DNA of 64,000 bases from JASGDN01 sp049841275 (GCA_049841275.1 JASGDN010000016.1:34133-98132); one strand, 5' to 3'. Positions 1 to 8,653 are shown, numbered from the stretch's first letter. Made by a program: numbers and translations. The notes: generated from the sequence alone by a model not told the origin.

Positions 1-1
1 G

Positions 2-745
2 TCCTATCCGATGACCACGGATGCCAACGGCTACACGCGCTGGCTGAACGTCTCGACGACCGCCGGGCAGGTTGCCATTGCGGAGGAATTGCTCCCTGGA
101 TATGGCACGCCGCAGGTCTTCTGCGAGTACTCCGGCCAGCAGCCGGAACAGGTCCCTGCGACCAACGGCTATCTCCATCTCTCGCTGGTCAGCGATGAGT
201 TCACGATCCTGTGCCAGGTCTTCAATATCCCGAATGGCGACCCGGAGAATTGGATCGAGATCCAGAAATATTTCTGCCCGCTTGGTACCAGCGATGCGCT
301 CACGCTCGCCGAATACGTGGCCGCATGTGTGGAGCCGGTCCAGCCCACGACCTTCACCCTCACCGATCCTGACGGATCCTATCCGAAGACCACGGATCAG
401 AACGGCTATGCGAATTGGAAGAATGTCTCCACTACGGCCGGACAGGTCGCCATCGCGGAGAAACTTCCAGCCGGCTATGGCACGCCGCAGGTCTTCTGCC
501 AGAACATCCACGAGAATCCGGTACAGATACCCGCCACGAACGGGTACATGCATCTCACCCTTCCCAGCGATGAGTCCTTCATCCTCTCTTGCTGGGTCTT
601 CAACATCCCGACCGATGACACATCGTCCCTCACCATCGTGAAAAACACCTGCCCGGAGGGATACGACCTCTACGCACCGGGTGCCAACCCCGGGAACGAT
701 TGCCAGATGCTCACCGACGGGATTCCGTTCGTGCTGGACGATGGG
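2..745 (+). repeat. Tandem 375-bp coding repeats (125-residue modules)
   Basis: The segment beginning TCCTATCCG at 2 recurs at 377, giving a 375-bp in-frame period. The first 90 bases of each copy are closely similar (TTDxNGY...NVSTTAGQVAIAE...GYGTPQVFC in protein). The second copy diverges after about 600. Unit 1 probably starts before the window. Confidence 0.8.
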
Positions 746-1996
746 ATGCCGGGAATCGATCCCGGCGGCACGACCGGGGATAGTGGCCCTGGCATCGTCA
801 CCTTCGCCGATGTCAAGCCGGGAAGCTACACGGTCGAGGAGATCGTGCCGCCTGGCATGGGCGACCCCTTCGTCCTGGACTGCGAAGGAGACGTTCCGCA
901 ACTCCAGCCGTATCCGCTCTGGTCCGGCAATGACCTGCCGATTACGTTGAATCCGGGGGACACCGTCTGGTGCTTCTGGTACAACGTCCCGGAGCCCGAT
1001 CCGGACCTCGGGACACTCACGGTCACCAAGCACATCTGCACGACGGAGACATTCATCTCCGATGTCGATTGCCAGATCTACGAAGACGGCTGGACCTTCG
1101 ACCTGCTGTCGTGGGACAGCGTGCAGTGGAACGTGATCGACACCGCCACGACGGACGCCTTCGGGCGCATCGTCTGGACGGACCTGCCGATCGGGCACTA
1201 CCGTGTGGAAGAGCACAACGGTCCGTGGTGCCACTTCACATCGAGCGCCCTGCTCGGCAACGACAATTCGTTCAACATCAACCATCAGGGCGGGATGGAC
1301 CAGACCGTCGATGTCTACAACTGCGGTGCCGATCCGAAGACGCCGAATGACACGCCGAAGGACTATCCGAACACCGGTATTGGTGCCGGACAATCCGACT
1401 CCTCCACCCGGCTGGCCGCGCGTGAGGACCGGCTGGTTCCGCCAGCCGATACGCTCGACTCTGCCACGCCGGCTGCACCTCAATGCCTGCCGGCGGACGA
1501 TCCCGCCGCGACGAGTGGCGACGCCGCCTGCCCACGCGGGGCGGTGCCTGCCTCGATTCGCATCGATGCGATCGGCGTTGATGCGCCAATCGAAGTAAAG
1601 GAGACCGTTGGCGGCCAGATGCAGCAGCCGTCGAATGAGACCGAGGTCGCCTGGTACAAGGAGAGCGCTCGCCTGGGTGAGACGGGCAATATGCTCTTCG
1701 CCGGGCACCTCAACTGGTGGGGCATTCCACAGGCCGTCTTCTATTCGCTTGGCGACCTGCAGGAAGGCGACGAGATCGTGCTGACCGATGCTTCCGGCGC
1801 GACCTGGACCTACCGCGTGACGTGGGTGCGGCAGGAGGATAGCCTCGCCCCCGCGTCCGCCGATGTGCTGGGACCGACCGCCGATCCCTCCATCACGCTC
1901 ATCACCTGCGGCGGCGAATGGAACGCCGAGGCCGGGCTCTACGACGAACGAACCGTCGTCCGCGCCGTCCTCGTGAGCGGTCCTGCAACCGAGTAG
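2..1996 (+). CDS. SpaA-like repeat surface protein fused to a C-terminal sortase (5' partial)
   Basis: The reading frame is open at the window edge, so the N-terminus is missing; 661 residues follow the first internal Met at 11. Residues 1-210 are about two copies of a 125-residue beta-rich module with conserved Cys. Two further Cys-containing prealbumin-like/SpaA-type modules cover roughly residues 210-440. A YPNTG motif at residues 452-456 resembles a sortase sorting signal. After a Ser/Pro/Ala-rich linker, residues 515-657 form a sortase domain: GHLNWWG carries the catalytic His566, TLITCGG carries Cys633, and ERTVVRAV supplies the Arg (647 or 651). This looks closest to class E/F enzymes. 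The inferred role is an exported adhesin or pilin-like protein that may crosslink itself or a partner. No hydrophobic segment separates YPNTG from the sortase, which is unlike an ordinary anchored substrate. A hairpin follows the stop. Confidence 0.85.
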   Translation, partial: SYPMTTDANGYTRWLNVSTTAGQVAIAEELLPGYGTPQVFCEYSGQQPEQVPATNGYLHLSLVSDEFTILCQVFNIPNGDPENWIEIQKYFCPLGTSDALTLAEYVAACVEPVQPTTFTLTDPDGSYPKTTDQNGYANWKNVSTTAGQVAIAEKLPAGYGTPQVFCQNIHENPVQIPATNGYMHLTLPSDESFILSCWVFNIPTDDTSSLTIVKNTCPEGYDLYAPGANPGNDCQMLTDGIPFVLDDGMPGIDPGGTTGDSGPGIVTFADVKPGSYTVEEIVPPGMGDPFVLDCEGDVPQLQPYPLWSGNDLPITLNPGDTVWCFWYNVPEPDPDLGTLTVTKHICTTETFISDVDCQIYEDGWTFDLLSWDSVQWNVIDTATTDAFGRIVWTDLPIGHYRVEEHNGPWCHFTSSALLGNDNSFNINHQGGMDQTVDVYNCGADPKTPNDTPKDYPNTGIGAGQSDSSTRLAAREDRLVPPADTLDSATPAAPQCLPADDPAATSGDAACPRGAVPASIRIDAIGVDAPIEVKETVGGQMQQPSNETEVAWYKESARLGETGNMLFAGHLNWWGIPQAVFYSLGDLQEGDEIVLTDASGATWTYRVTWVRQEDSLAPASADVLGPTADPSITLITCGGEWNAEAGLYDERTVVRAVLVSGPATE

Positions 1997-2003
1997 GAAC
2001 GAT

Positions 2004-2032
2004 GCCGGATGCGCTCGCCGAGCGCATCCGGC
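2004..2032 (+). terminator. Hairpin after the sortase-fusion gene
   Basis: A perfect 12-bp stem (GCCGGATGCGCT, loop CGCCG) begins 8 bases after the stop at 1996. There is no T-run after it. The next gene's ribosome-binding site lies about 20 bases downstream, so it may only attenuate read-through. Confidence 0.6.
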
Positions 2033-2066
2033 ACACCGCCCGCACGGGTCGAACGGAGGTGATGGC

Positions 2067-2705
2067 ATGTCGAACCGTGATTCGAGACGTCGCGCACCGG
2101 CCGAGCGTGAGGATCTGGCCTGGTTGTGGCTCGTGCTGGTTGTTGCCATCGCCATTGCGGCCGTAAGGGCGACGATGCAGGTATCGGACGCCCATTCCGA
2201 AAATCCGATGGTGATGGCCCTCGCGCCAACCGCGACAATGGGACCGACGGCGACACCCTCGCGTGGCGCCGATGGTGCAACGCTGATCCTGAGCGTTCAT
2301 GCCTGCCCGTCCGGATTCAACCTCGCGCCGATGGATGACCTGCTGGCCAGCTGCACGCTGCCTGCCGGCGACGTGGCCTTCGAGGTACAGGCGCCAACTG
2401 ACCCTACCTACGGCATCTCGCTGGTTCCCGGACAAGATGCCGCCCCGATGACGGTTACCGGCATTCCGGTGAACGGCGCGGGCGATGCGTTCGGGATCGT
2501 TCTCAGCCAGACCCGACCCATCTCGGATGACCGCATGGCCCGCGCGGTTTGCCGGGAGAACGGGGCGGATGGCGTCGTGGGCGAGTGGACCGAGCGCCCG
2601 GTCTGGCGCCCGGACAACGCAATCTACACGCTGACCGGACCGCGAACGACGCTCGAGTGCGGTTGGTTCATCCTGCCGGATTCCCCAGCTACTCCGAACC
2701 TGTAG
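2067..2705 (+). CDS. Membrane-anchored secreted protein with one SpaA/prealbumin-like module
   Basis: This 212-residue protein starts behind a near-ideal ribosome-binding site (GGAGGTGA, 5 bases before ATG). A charged N-terminus precedes one membrane helix at about residues 18-35 (LAWLWLVLVVAIAIAAV), and the rest should be extracellular. The core pattern HACPSGFNL...SCTLPAGDVAFEV resembles the Cys modules of the preceding sortase-fusion protein (NTCPEGYDL...DCQ), so it looks like a one-module relative. Four further Cys-region residues could form disulfides. It lies 70 bp downstream on the same strand, suggesting shared expression and possibly a shared surface structure. No catalytic motif is visible, and it has no LPxTG-like signal. 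Confidence 0.75.
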   Translation: MSNRDSRRRAPAEREDLAWLWLVLVVAIAIAAVRATMQVSDAHSENPMVMALAPTATMGPTATPSRGADGATLILSVHACPSGFNLAPMDDLLASCTLPAGDVAFEVQAPTDPTYGISLVPGQDAAPMTVTGIPVNGAGDAFGIVLSQTRPISDDRMARAVCRENGADGVVGEWTERPVWRPDNAIYTLTGPRTTLECGWFILPDSPATPNL

Positions 2706-2733
2706 GGGGCCTCGCACGGACGCCGGGCAACGC

Positions 2734-3861
2734 CTATCCGATGCCGAGGATCGTCACCAGCAGCAGCGACATCACCACCAGCAGCGCTGTCAGGGCCGAC
2801 ACCGTCAGGGCGACCTTCGCGCCGCCCTGGCGAACGCTCTTCACATCCACGGTCAGGCCGAGTGCCGTCATCGCGACCGCGGTCAGCGTCTTGCTGATGT
2901 TCTGGACATCGGCGCCGGTGCTGTCCGGAATCACGTTCACCGTCCGCAGGAGGGCCAGCACGACGAAGCCGATCACGAACCACGGCAGGTACGAGAGAAG
3001 AGACGAGAGGAATGAGGAACGAGATGCTCCTGGTCGCTCCGCAGTGGATACCAACGTGCCTCCTGTTCGTTCCTCACATCTCGTTCCTCGTTTCTCGTTG
3101 CGGGCGGTCCACCACGCGAAGAACGCCACCACGGGTCCCAGCAACAGTACGCGCGTCAGCTTCACCAGCGAGCCGATCTGGCCGCTCTCGGCGCTCACCG
3201 GAAAGGTCGCCGCCAGCACCTGCGGCACCGCGTAGACTGTCAGGCCGGCGATCACCCCATAGCGCTCGTGCGAGAGATCGAAGACGGGAATCAGCAGCGG
3301 CAAGGTCAGCACCACGCCAACACCGAAGACGGCTGTCAGGGCGATTGCGCTGGCGACCTCCTCCTTCTTCGCGCGAATTGCCGGAGCGACCGCCGCGATG
3401 GCGGAGTTGCCACAGATCGCGTTGCCGACCGCCACCAGGATGGCGAGCCGCGTCCCCAGCCCGGCAGCGCGTCCGACCATGATGCCGGTGGGGATCGTGA
3501 TCGTCACGCTGATCAGGACAGCCAGCAGGATCTTCGATCCGGCGTGGGCCAGTTGGTGCAGGTCCAGCGATGCTCCCAGCAACACGATTGCGAATTCGAG
3601 GATCTGTTTCGCCGCGAAGGCGATGCCCGGCAGGAAGAACGCCGGTACGCCCCAGATGCTGCGGATCGCAATGCCGAGGATCAGTCCCAGCACCAGCGGT
3701 TCCAGGATCTCGTAGCCGAAGATCCGCTTCTCCAGCATCGCCAGCAGGATCGCCACGACGGTGATCGTGGCGGCGAGCGCGATGCCGGGAAGGTATTTCT
3801 TGCTCCAGCCGGTGAGGCGATCCGTGATGGCAGGTGCTGGGGCCGGTGATTGACGTTGCAT
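2734..3861 (-). CDS. YeiH-type putative sulfate exporter family membrane protein
   Basis: A polytopic membrane protein of about 375 residues from the chosen ATG at 3861 (Met-Gln-Arg-Gln), with GAGGAG about 14 bases upstream. Upstream Met codons at 3909 and 3969 are possible, but the latter would leave only 6 bp to the divergent gene. It matches the YeiH/UPF0324 family: about ten hydrophobic helices, an early LEPLVLGLILGIAIR segment, LEFAIVLLGASLDL, and the GNAICGNSAIAAVAP re-entrant-like motif. The family is annotated as sulfate exporters on limited evidence; substrate is uncertain. The cytoplasmic loop near residues 255-290 is unusually polar. It is transcribed divergently from a LysR regulator, the classic yeiE-yeiH layout, so control by that regulator is likely. 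Confidence 0.85.
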   Translation of the reverse strand: MQRQSPAPAPAITDRLTGWSKKYLPGIALAATITVVAILLAMLEKRIFGYEILEPLVLGLILGIAIRSIWGVPAFFLPGIAFAAKQILEFAIVLLGASLDLHQLAHAGSKILLAVLISVTITIPTGIMVGRAAGLGTRLAILVAVGNAICGNSAIAAVAPAIRAKKEEVASAIALTAVFGVGVVLTLPLLIPVFDLSHERYGVIAGLTVYAVPQVLAATFPVSAESGQIGSLVKLTRVLLLGPVVAFFAWWTARNEKRGTRCEERTGGTLVSTAERPGASRSSFLSSLLSYLPWFVIGFVVLALLRTVNVIPDSTGADVQNISKTLTAVAMTALGLTVDVKSVRQGGAKVALTVSALTALLVVMSLLLVTILGIG

Positions 3862-3939
3862 GGCGGCGTCTGGTGCTCCTCGGGAAATCCGTGTCCGATC
3901 GCGACTCATTCTGCGGGAAGGTGATATATATGTCCATGA

Positions 3940-3949
3940 CGAATATTCG
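3940..3949. promoter_or_regulatory. Possible LysR operator in the YeiH/LysR intergenic region
   Basis: The palindrome CGAATATTCG sits in the short divergent region upstream of both genes, next to the only A/T-rich stretch (TATATAT at about 3926). LysR proteins usually bind a dyad with T-N11-A in such a region. This is a positional inference; no consensus was tested. Confidence 0.3.
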
Positions 3950-3975
3950 ATTGACCCGATAAGTGACACCTATCG

Positions 3976-4962
3976 ATGGACGCCTTCGATCTTCCGATCA
4001 ACCTGAACCGGCTCCGGCTCTTTCTTGCGGTGGTGGAGCACGGCGGCGTGCGTCGCGCCGCTGAGGCGATCGGCATCAGCCAGCCCGCCGTTTCGCAGGC
4101 GATCCACGCGCTGGAGGCCGAAGTCGGGCTGTCGCTCCTGGAGCGGGTCGGGCGTGGCGTGCGGCCCACGACGGCGGGCCTCACGCTGGTCGAGCATGGA
4201 CGGCGTGTCATGACGGAGGCCATCGCCACGCGCGATGCGATCGACGGGCTGAAGGGTCTTGCGCGCGGATCGCTGGCGCTGGGAGCGAGCACCACGCTCG
4301 GGATCTACGTCCTGCCCGATCCGCTTGGCGTCTTCCACCAGCGCTACCCCGCCATCGATCTCTCGTTGAATGTCGCCAACACGCGCGACATTCTCACGCT
4401 GCTGCGCGATGGCCGTCTCGACCTTGCCTTTGTGGAAGGCTCCGTTCGCGACGACGATCTCGAAGCGACGTCCTTTCTCGCCGACGAATTGATCGCGATC
4501 GTGCCGCCGGACAGCGATCTTGCACAGCGGGATGCCCTGACGGCGCAGGACCTCGCTGGCGCGCCCTTCTTGATGCGGGAGGAAGGTTCTGGCACGCGCG
4601 AGGTGGTCGACCGGGCATTCGCGGCGTGGGGAATTGCGGCGAACGTGATGATGGAGCTCGGGCATACCGAGGCCATCAAGAACGCGGTCTCCGCCGGTTT
4701 GGGCATCTCCATCCTCTCGCAACTCACCGTCGCACGGGAGATCGCCGATGGGCGGCTGGCGACGCGCCCCATCGCGATGGGGTCGGTGACGCGCCCCTTC
4801 CTCACTGTCCAGCGCCGGTCGAGCCGTCTTTCCCCGGCCTCACGCGCCTTCCTCGATATCATGCGGGGGGCTATTTCCCTTGCGGCCTCATCATCAGATC
4901 TCGGCGAACCACAAGGGTTCGTCCTACGTACGACCGGGTTGCATGCACCGTCTCGTTCGTAG
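3976..4962 (+). CDS. LysR-family transcriptional regulator
   Basis: A 328-residue LysR protein. The N-terminal winged helix-turn-helix is clear (LNRLRLFLAVVEHGGVRRAAEAIGISQPAVSQAIHALE, residues about 8-45), followed by a periplasmic-binding-fold effector domain (about 95-300). It is divergent from the YeiH-type transporter and probably controls it; in enterobacteria the YeiE regulator has this position. The last ~20 residues (from about SSSDLGEP) fall outside the normal domain and are encoded by REP-type repeat DNA. The TAG stop itself is part of the GTAG of a REP, so the native C-terminus seems to have been overwritten by the insertion. Confidence 0.92.
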   Translation: MDAFDLPINLNRLRLFLAVVEHGGVRRAAEAIGISQPAVSQAIHALEAEVGLSLLERVGRGVRPTTAGLTLVEHGRRVMTEAIATRDAIDGLKGLARGSLALGASTTLGIYVLPDPLGVFHQRYPAIDLSLNVANTRDILTLLRDGRLDLAFVEGSVRDDDLEATSFLADELIAIVPPDSDLAQRDALTAQDLAGAPFLMREEGSGTREVVDRAFAAWGIAANVMMELGHTEAIKNAVSAGLGISILSQLTVAREIADGRLATRPIAMGSVTRPFLTVQRRSSRLSPASRAFLDIMRGAISLAASSSDLGEPQGFVLRTTGLHAPSRS

Positions 4963-4984
4963 GGCAGGCCCTCGTGGCCTGCCG
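4903..4984. repeat. Inverted pair of REP elements (BIME-like)
   Basis: Two REP copies face outward: 4903-4931 with GTAG on the minus strand and 4955-4984 with GTAG on the plus strand (GTAGGGCAGGCCCTCGTGGC). Each has the RAYT-type layout, a 5' GTAG followed by an imperfect hairpin around CCACGAGGG. They match the REPs at 8744-8772 and 9379-9408 that flank a broken RAYT gene. The unit overlaps the 3' end of the LysR gene. Confidence 0.8.
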
Positions 4985-5055
4985 CCCGGCTATGGGATGA
5001 TAGAGTGAGGGTCATCGACATCATGCAGATGGGCTGATTCGGGAAAGGTGGCATC

Positions 5056-5862
5056 GTGGCAAAGCGGCGGATTCTCGTGACTGGTTCGGACGGCCTCATC
5101 GGCAAGCTGCTGATCGATGCCTGGCGCCACTCTCCCACCTACGAGGCGGTCGGCCTCGCACGGAAGCCGGGTCCATACGCCGACGTGATCGGCGACATCG
5201 CCGACCTCGACGCGATTCGCCCGCATTTCGAGGGTATCGACGCGGTCGTACATATGGCCGCTTCCTCGGCGGTTGGCTCGACGTGGGAGCAGGTGCTGCC
5301 CAGCAACCTGATCGGCGCCTACAACGTCTTCGAGGCTGCGCGGCAGGCCGGGGTGGAGCAGGTCGTCTTTGCTTCCTCCAACCATGCGATCGGGACCAAT
5401 GAGACCGAGAACCAGCCTGACCTCTGGGACATCGACGATCCCCGCGTCTGGGACGAAACGGCGGAGATCCGCCCGGATTCGCTCTATGGTGTCTCCAAGG
5501 CCTATGGCGAGGCGCTCGCCCGCTACTACGTCGATCACCACGACATGCGCGCCTTCTGCCTGCGCATCGGCGGCGTTCGCGATCCCCAGGACCCGAGTCA
5601 CCCGGACAACCTCTGGAAGCCGGAGTTCGACAACGACTCCCAGAAGCGCCTGCTCCGGAAGCGCACGCGTGCCGTCTGGCTGAGCGAGCGCGATTGTGTC
5701 CAGTTGGTCGAGCGTTGCCTCGAATCGCCGGAACGATGGTTCCTCGGCTACGGCATCTCGGACAACCCACGCAAGTTCTGGGACATCGAGCATGTGAAGG
5801 CCGTCCTCGGATACGCCCCGCAGGATGCCGCCCCGCGCGAGATCGCGCCCGGAGTGGAGTAG
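5056..5862 (+). CDS. NAD-dependent epimerase/dehydratase, uronate-dehydrogenase-like
   Basis: An extended SDR protein of 268 residues starting at GTG, with GGAAAGGTGG as ribosome-binding site. The nucleotide-binding motif is GSDGLIG (residues 10-16), followed by DIADLD and VVHMAA. The active site is Ser in FASSNHAIG plus YGVSK (Tyr-x-x-x-Lys, about 155-159). The SSNHA motif and the short length are typical of uronate dehydrogenase, which oxidises galacturonate or glucuronate to the aldarolactone. Substrate is inferred from similarity only. The next gene (cupin) begins 17 bp downstream, suggesting one transcription unit. Confidence 0.85.
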   Translation: MAKRRILVTGSDGLIGKLLIDAWRHSPTYEAVGLARKPGPYADVIGDIADLDAIRPHFEGIDAVVHMAASSAVGSTWEQVLPSNLIGAYNVFEAARQAGVEQVVFASSNHAIGTNETENQPDLWDIDDPRVWDETAEIRPDSLYGVSKAYGEALARYYVDHHDMRAFCLRIGGVRDPQDPSHPDNLWKPEFDNDSQKRLLRKRTRAVWLSERDCVQLVERCLESPERWFLGYGISDNPRKFWDIEHVKAVLGYAPQDAAPREIAPGVE

Positions 5863-5879
5863 TGCGGTCATGTCTTCTC

Positions 5880-6299
5880 ATGTCTTCTGACGAACGTGCC
5901 GCGATGCCGCTGCGTGGCATCACCTTGCTTCCCACTGGTGCTGATCTCGCGATCGCCGAATGGGAATCACCTGCCGGGGAGACACTCTGGATCGCGCCGC
6001 TCCACATCCATCACGAGGCCGACGAGATCTGGTACGTGCTGGAGGGTGAGATGATCCTTCACCTCGATGGCGAGGAGATTCGTCTCGGTCCGGGAGACTG
6101 CGGGATGGCTGTTCGTGGGACGCCGCACGCCTACCGTAATGCTGGTCCTGGTTTGTTGCGCTACGTTCTCGTGATGTCCCGCCAGGTCGCGGAGCTCATC
6201 GCCGCGTTGCATGCCGGGCCGTGCGATCGGGCGGCGCTGGAGGATCTCTTCCGGAAGTACGGAAGTACGTATCTTGATTGGTTGCCTGCCCCCGATTGA
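5880..6299 (+). CDS. Small cupin-domain protein
   Basis: A 139-residue single-domain cupin. The metal-binding motif is LHIHHEADEIWYVLEGEM (residues about 37-54: two His and a Glu) and the second motif is GDCGMAVRGTPHAYRN (about 72-87). The C-terminus (LEDLFRKYG) suggests a short helical cap. Cupins of this form bind a metal and act as isomerases, dioxygenases or sugar-binding proteins; the exact role is not predictable. The start at 5880 is the second copy of a 10-bp tandem duplication (CATGTCTTCT at 5869-5878 and 5879-5888). The first copy's ATG opens only a six-codon frame that ends at 5890. Confidence 0.8.
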   Translation: MSSDERAAMPLRGITLLPTGADLAIAEWESPAGETLWIAPLHIHHEADEIWYVLEGEMILHLDGEEIRLGPGDCGMAVRGTPHAYRNAGPGLLRYVLVMSRQVAELIAALHAGPCDRAALEDLFRKYGSTYLDWLPAPD

Positions 6300-6430
6300 G
6301 CGGCACGTCAGCTCCGGCTCGATACAGTCCCGGAATCACCGGATATGGTGTAGGGTGACACCCGACATCGGCGCATCGTCGCGTCTATTTTTCGGTGCCT
6401 TCCGGCCTCTATTCGGAGATGTTCCTCATC

Positions 6431-7348
6431 ATGCGCAATCTGCCTTTCGATCAGCCCGGACGCTTCTACAAGGGCAACATCCACATGCACAGCACGAACT
6501 CGGACGGGCTGAAAACACCCGCCGAGGCCGCCGCCGCATATCGGGAGCGTGGGTACGATTTCATCGCGCTGACCGATCACTTCATGGATCGCTTCGGGTT
6601 CCCCGTCAGCGATACGAGCGCCTTCCGTACCGACGACTTCACGACGATCTTTGGCGCGGAGCTCCACGGTGAGGGAATGCGCAACGGCGAGTTGTGGCAC
6701 ATCGTCGCCCTCGGGTTGCCGCTCGGATTCCCCGGCCAGGGACCGAACGAGAACGGTCCGGAAATCGCGGCCCGCGCCACCGCCGCCGGAGCATTCGTTG
6801 TCATTGCCCATCCGCACTGGAATGGGGTCACCCAGGCTGATGTGCTGAGGATCGAGGACTTCGACGCGATCGAGATCCACAACGAAGGGCACACGAACGA
6901 CAGCGACCGCGGCAACGGCTGGATGCTCGCCGATGTGCTGGCGACCTCCGGCTATCGCTTCTCCGTCACTGCCGCCGACGATGCCCACTTCAAGGGGGAT
7001 CGTCCGGATACGTTCGGTGGCTGGATTCATGTCAAGGCCGAATCGCTCGATCCGGACGCGCTGCTCGCCTCGCTGAAGTCTGGCTACTACTACGCCAGCA
7101 CCGGCCCCCAGATTCACGATGTCTCCTTCACCGACTCGGAGATCGTCGTCTCCTGCGATCCGGTGAACGCGGTCTTCGCGGACGGCCGTGGCTCGATCAA
7201 GCTCTTCAGGCGGGGCGAGGGCATTACGGAGGTGCGTTTCCCGATCGGACCGTTTGCGAATGCGTTCTGCCGCATCGAAATCCTGCGTGTGGATGGCAAG
7301 AAGGCGTGGACTAGCCCGCTCTGGCTGGATGAGCTCAACCTCGGTTGA
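6431..7348 (+). CDS. PHP-domain metal-dependent phosphoesterase-like protein
   Basis: About 305 residues from ATG 6431 (an upstream ATG at 6419 is in frame; GGAG at 6414 fits either loosely). The four PHP motifs are visible: NIHMHSTNSDG (residues about 15-25), LTDHF, VIAHPHWN, and a late TAADDAHF. They form a tri-metal site acting on phosphoesters. In this stand-alone form (COG0613-like) the C-terminal 90 residues form a beta-rich extension. Substrate is unknown. It lies between the cupin and a dipeptidase, all on the plus strand, with a 146-bp gap to the latter. Confidence 0.85.
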   Translation: MRNLPFDQPGRFYKGNIHMHSTNSDGLKTPAEAAAAYRERGYDFIALTDHFMDRFGFPVSDTSAFRTDDFTTIFGAELHGEGMRNGELWHIVALGLPLGFPGQGPNENGPEIAARATAAGAFVVIAHPHWNGVTQADVLRIEDFDAIEIHNEGHTNDSDRGNGWMLADVLATSGYRFSVTAADDAHFKGDRPDTFGGWIHVKAESLDPDALLASLKSGYYYASTGPQIHDVSFTDSEIVVSCDPVNAVFADGRGSIKLFRRGEGITEVRFPIGPFANAFCRIEILRVDGKKAWTSPLWLDELNLG

Positions 7349-7494
7349 GTCCGGTCGGCACCCCCTGCTTGACCGGCACGGGCGATCGGGCATCATTACG
7401 CAGCAGAACCCGGCCGCAGGCCGGACCGTCCCTCGACAGAGGATCGCAATCACCGCGAGCGGATCACCCGCTCTGAACAGGAAGAAGACGCGCC

Positions 7495-8637
7495 GTGGCA
7501 AGTAGCAATTCGGTCCCTCCGTCCTCCCCGCTGATTCCGGTGTTCGACGGACACAACGATACGGTGCTCGACATTCTCACGGGCAAGCGCAGCTTTTACG
7601 AGCGCAGTGACGAGGGCCACATCGACCGTGTCCGCGCGGCGGAAGGCGGCCTGGCCGGCGGCTTCTTTGCGATCTGGGTGCCCAGTCTCGACCGCACCGA
7701 GGGCGGGGCCGAGGAGATGAAGGAGCTGCTCGGCAGCGGGCTGGACGGTGTGCCGTTGATGACGGAGGAGGGCTGGCTGTCGCTGCCGTACTCCCAGCAG
7801 TACACGAACGCGGCGTTCTCCCAGCTGCTCCGCCTGGAGGCAGGCGAGGGAGCGATCGCGATCGTGGACAAGGACCTCGGATACGAAATTCCGGCCGATG
7901 TCCTGAACGTCGTGCTCTCTGCCGCCGACCTCGAGGACAACATCGAGAACGGCGACTTCTCGGCGATCATCCACTTCGAGGGCGCCGAGATGATCGACGA
8001 GAACTTCTACGCGCTGGAGACCTACTACAGCGCCGGCCTTCGCTCGCTGGGCATCGTCTGGTCGCGGCCCAACCGCTTCGGTCATGGCGTGCCGTTCGCC
8101 TATCCCTCCACCGGCGATACGGGACCGGGGCTGACGGACCTTGGCAAGGAACTGGTAACCGCCTGCAATGAGTTGGGCATCATGATCGACCTCTCCCACC
8201 TGAACGAGAAGGGGTTTTGGGACGTGGCGGCGATTAGCCAGTTTCCCCTGGTCGCGACGCACTCGAATGTGCATGCGATATGCCCGTCCAGCCGCAACCT
8301 GACGGACAAGCAGCTGGACGCGATCAAGGATTCCGACGGAATCGTTGGGGTGAACTTCAATTGCGGCTTCCTGCGTCCGGATGGCGCGGGCGACGCCAAC
8401 ACGCCGCTGGAGGTGATGGCGGACCACGTCGATTACCTGGTGAACCGGATCGGGATCGATCGGGTGGCCCTCGGCTCCGATTTCGACGGTGCGTTGATGC
8501 CGAACGATCTCTCCGATTGCAGCAAGCTGCCGAACCTGATCGCGGTGCTGCGCGGTCGCGGCTATGACGACGATGCGTTGTTCAAGATCGGGTACGAGAA
8601 CTGGCTCCGCGTGCTGGAAGTCACCTGGGGGATGTAG
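7495..8637 (+). CDS. Membrane dipeptidase (peptidase family M19)
   Basis: A 380-residue renal-dipeptidase-like zinc enzyme from GTG 7495 (AGGAAGAAG upstream). Metal ligands are visible as FDGHNDT (His-x-Asp, residues 15-20), Glu in IIHFEGAEM, His in MIDLSHLNEKG, and His in VATHSN. LGSDFDGAL near the end is the conserved substrate-site motif. M19 enzymes cleave dipeptides, including some D-amino-acid and beta-lactam substrates, in the cytoplasm or at the membrane. No signal peptide is present, so the bacterial form is probably cytoplasmic. A perfect hairpin follows the stop. Confidence 0.92.
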   Translation: MASSNSVPPSSPLIPVFDGHNDTVLDILTGKRSFYERSDEGHIDRVRAAEGGLAGGFFAIWVPSLDRTEGGAEEMKELLGSGLDGVPLMTEEGWLSLPYSQQYTNAAFSQLLRLEAGEGAIAIVDKDLGYEIPADVLNVVLSAADLEDNIENGDFSAIIHFEGAEMIDENFYALETYYSAGLRSLGIVWSRPNRFGHGVPFAYPSTGDTGPGLTDLGKELVTACNELGIMIDLSHLNEKGFWDVAAISQFPLVATHSNVHAICPSSRNLTDKQLDAIKDSDGIVGVNFNCGFLRPDGAGDANTPLEVMADHVDYLVNRIGIDRVALGSDFDGALMPNDLSDCSKLPNLIAVLRGRGYDDDALFKIGYENWLRVLEVTWGM

Positions 8638-8653
8638 GGATTCAGAGACTGAC

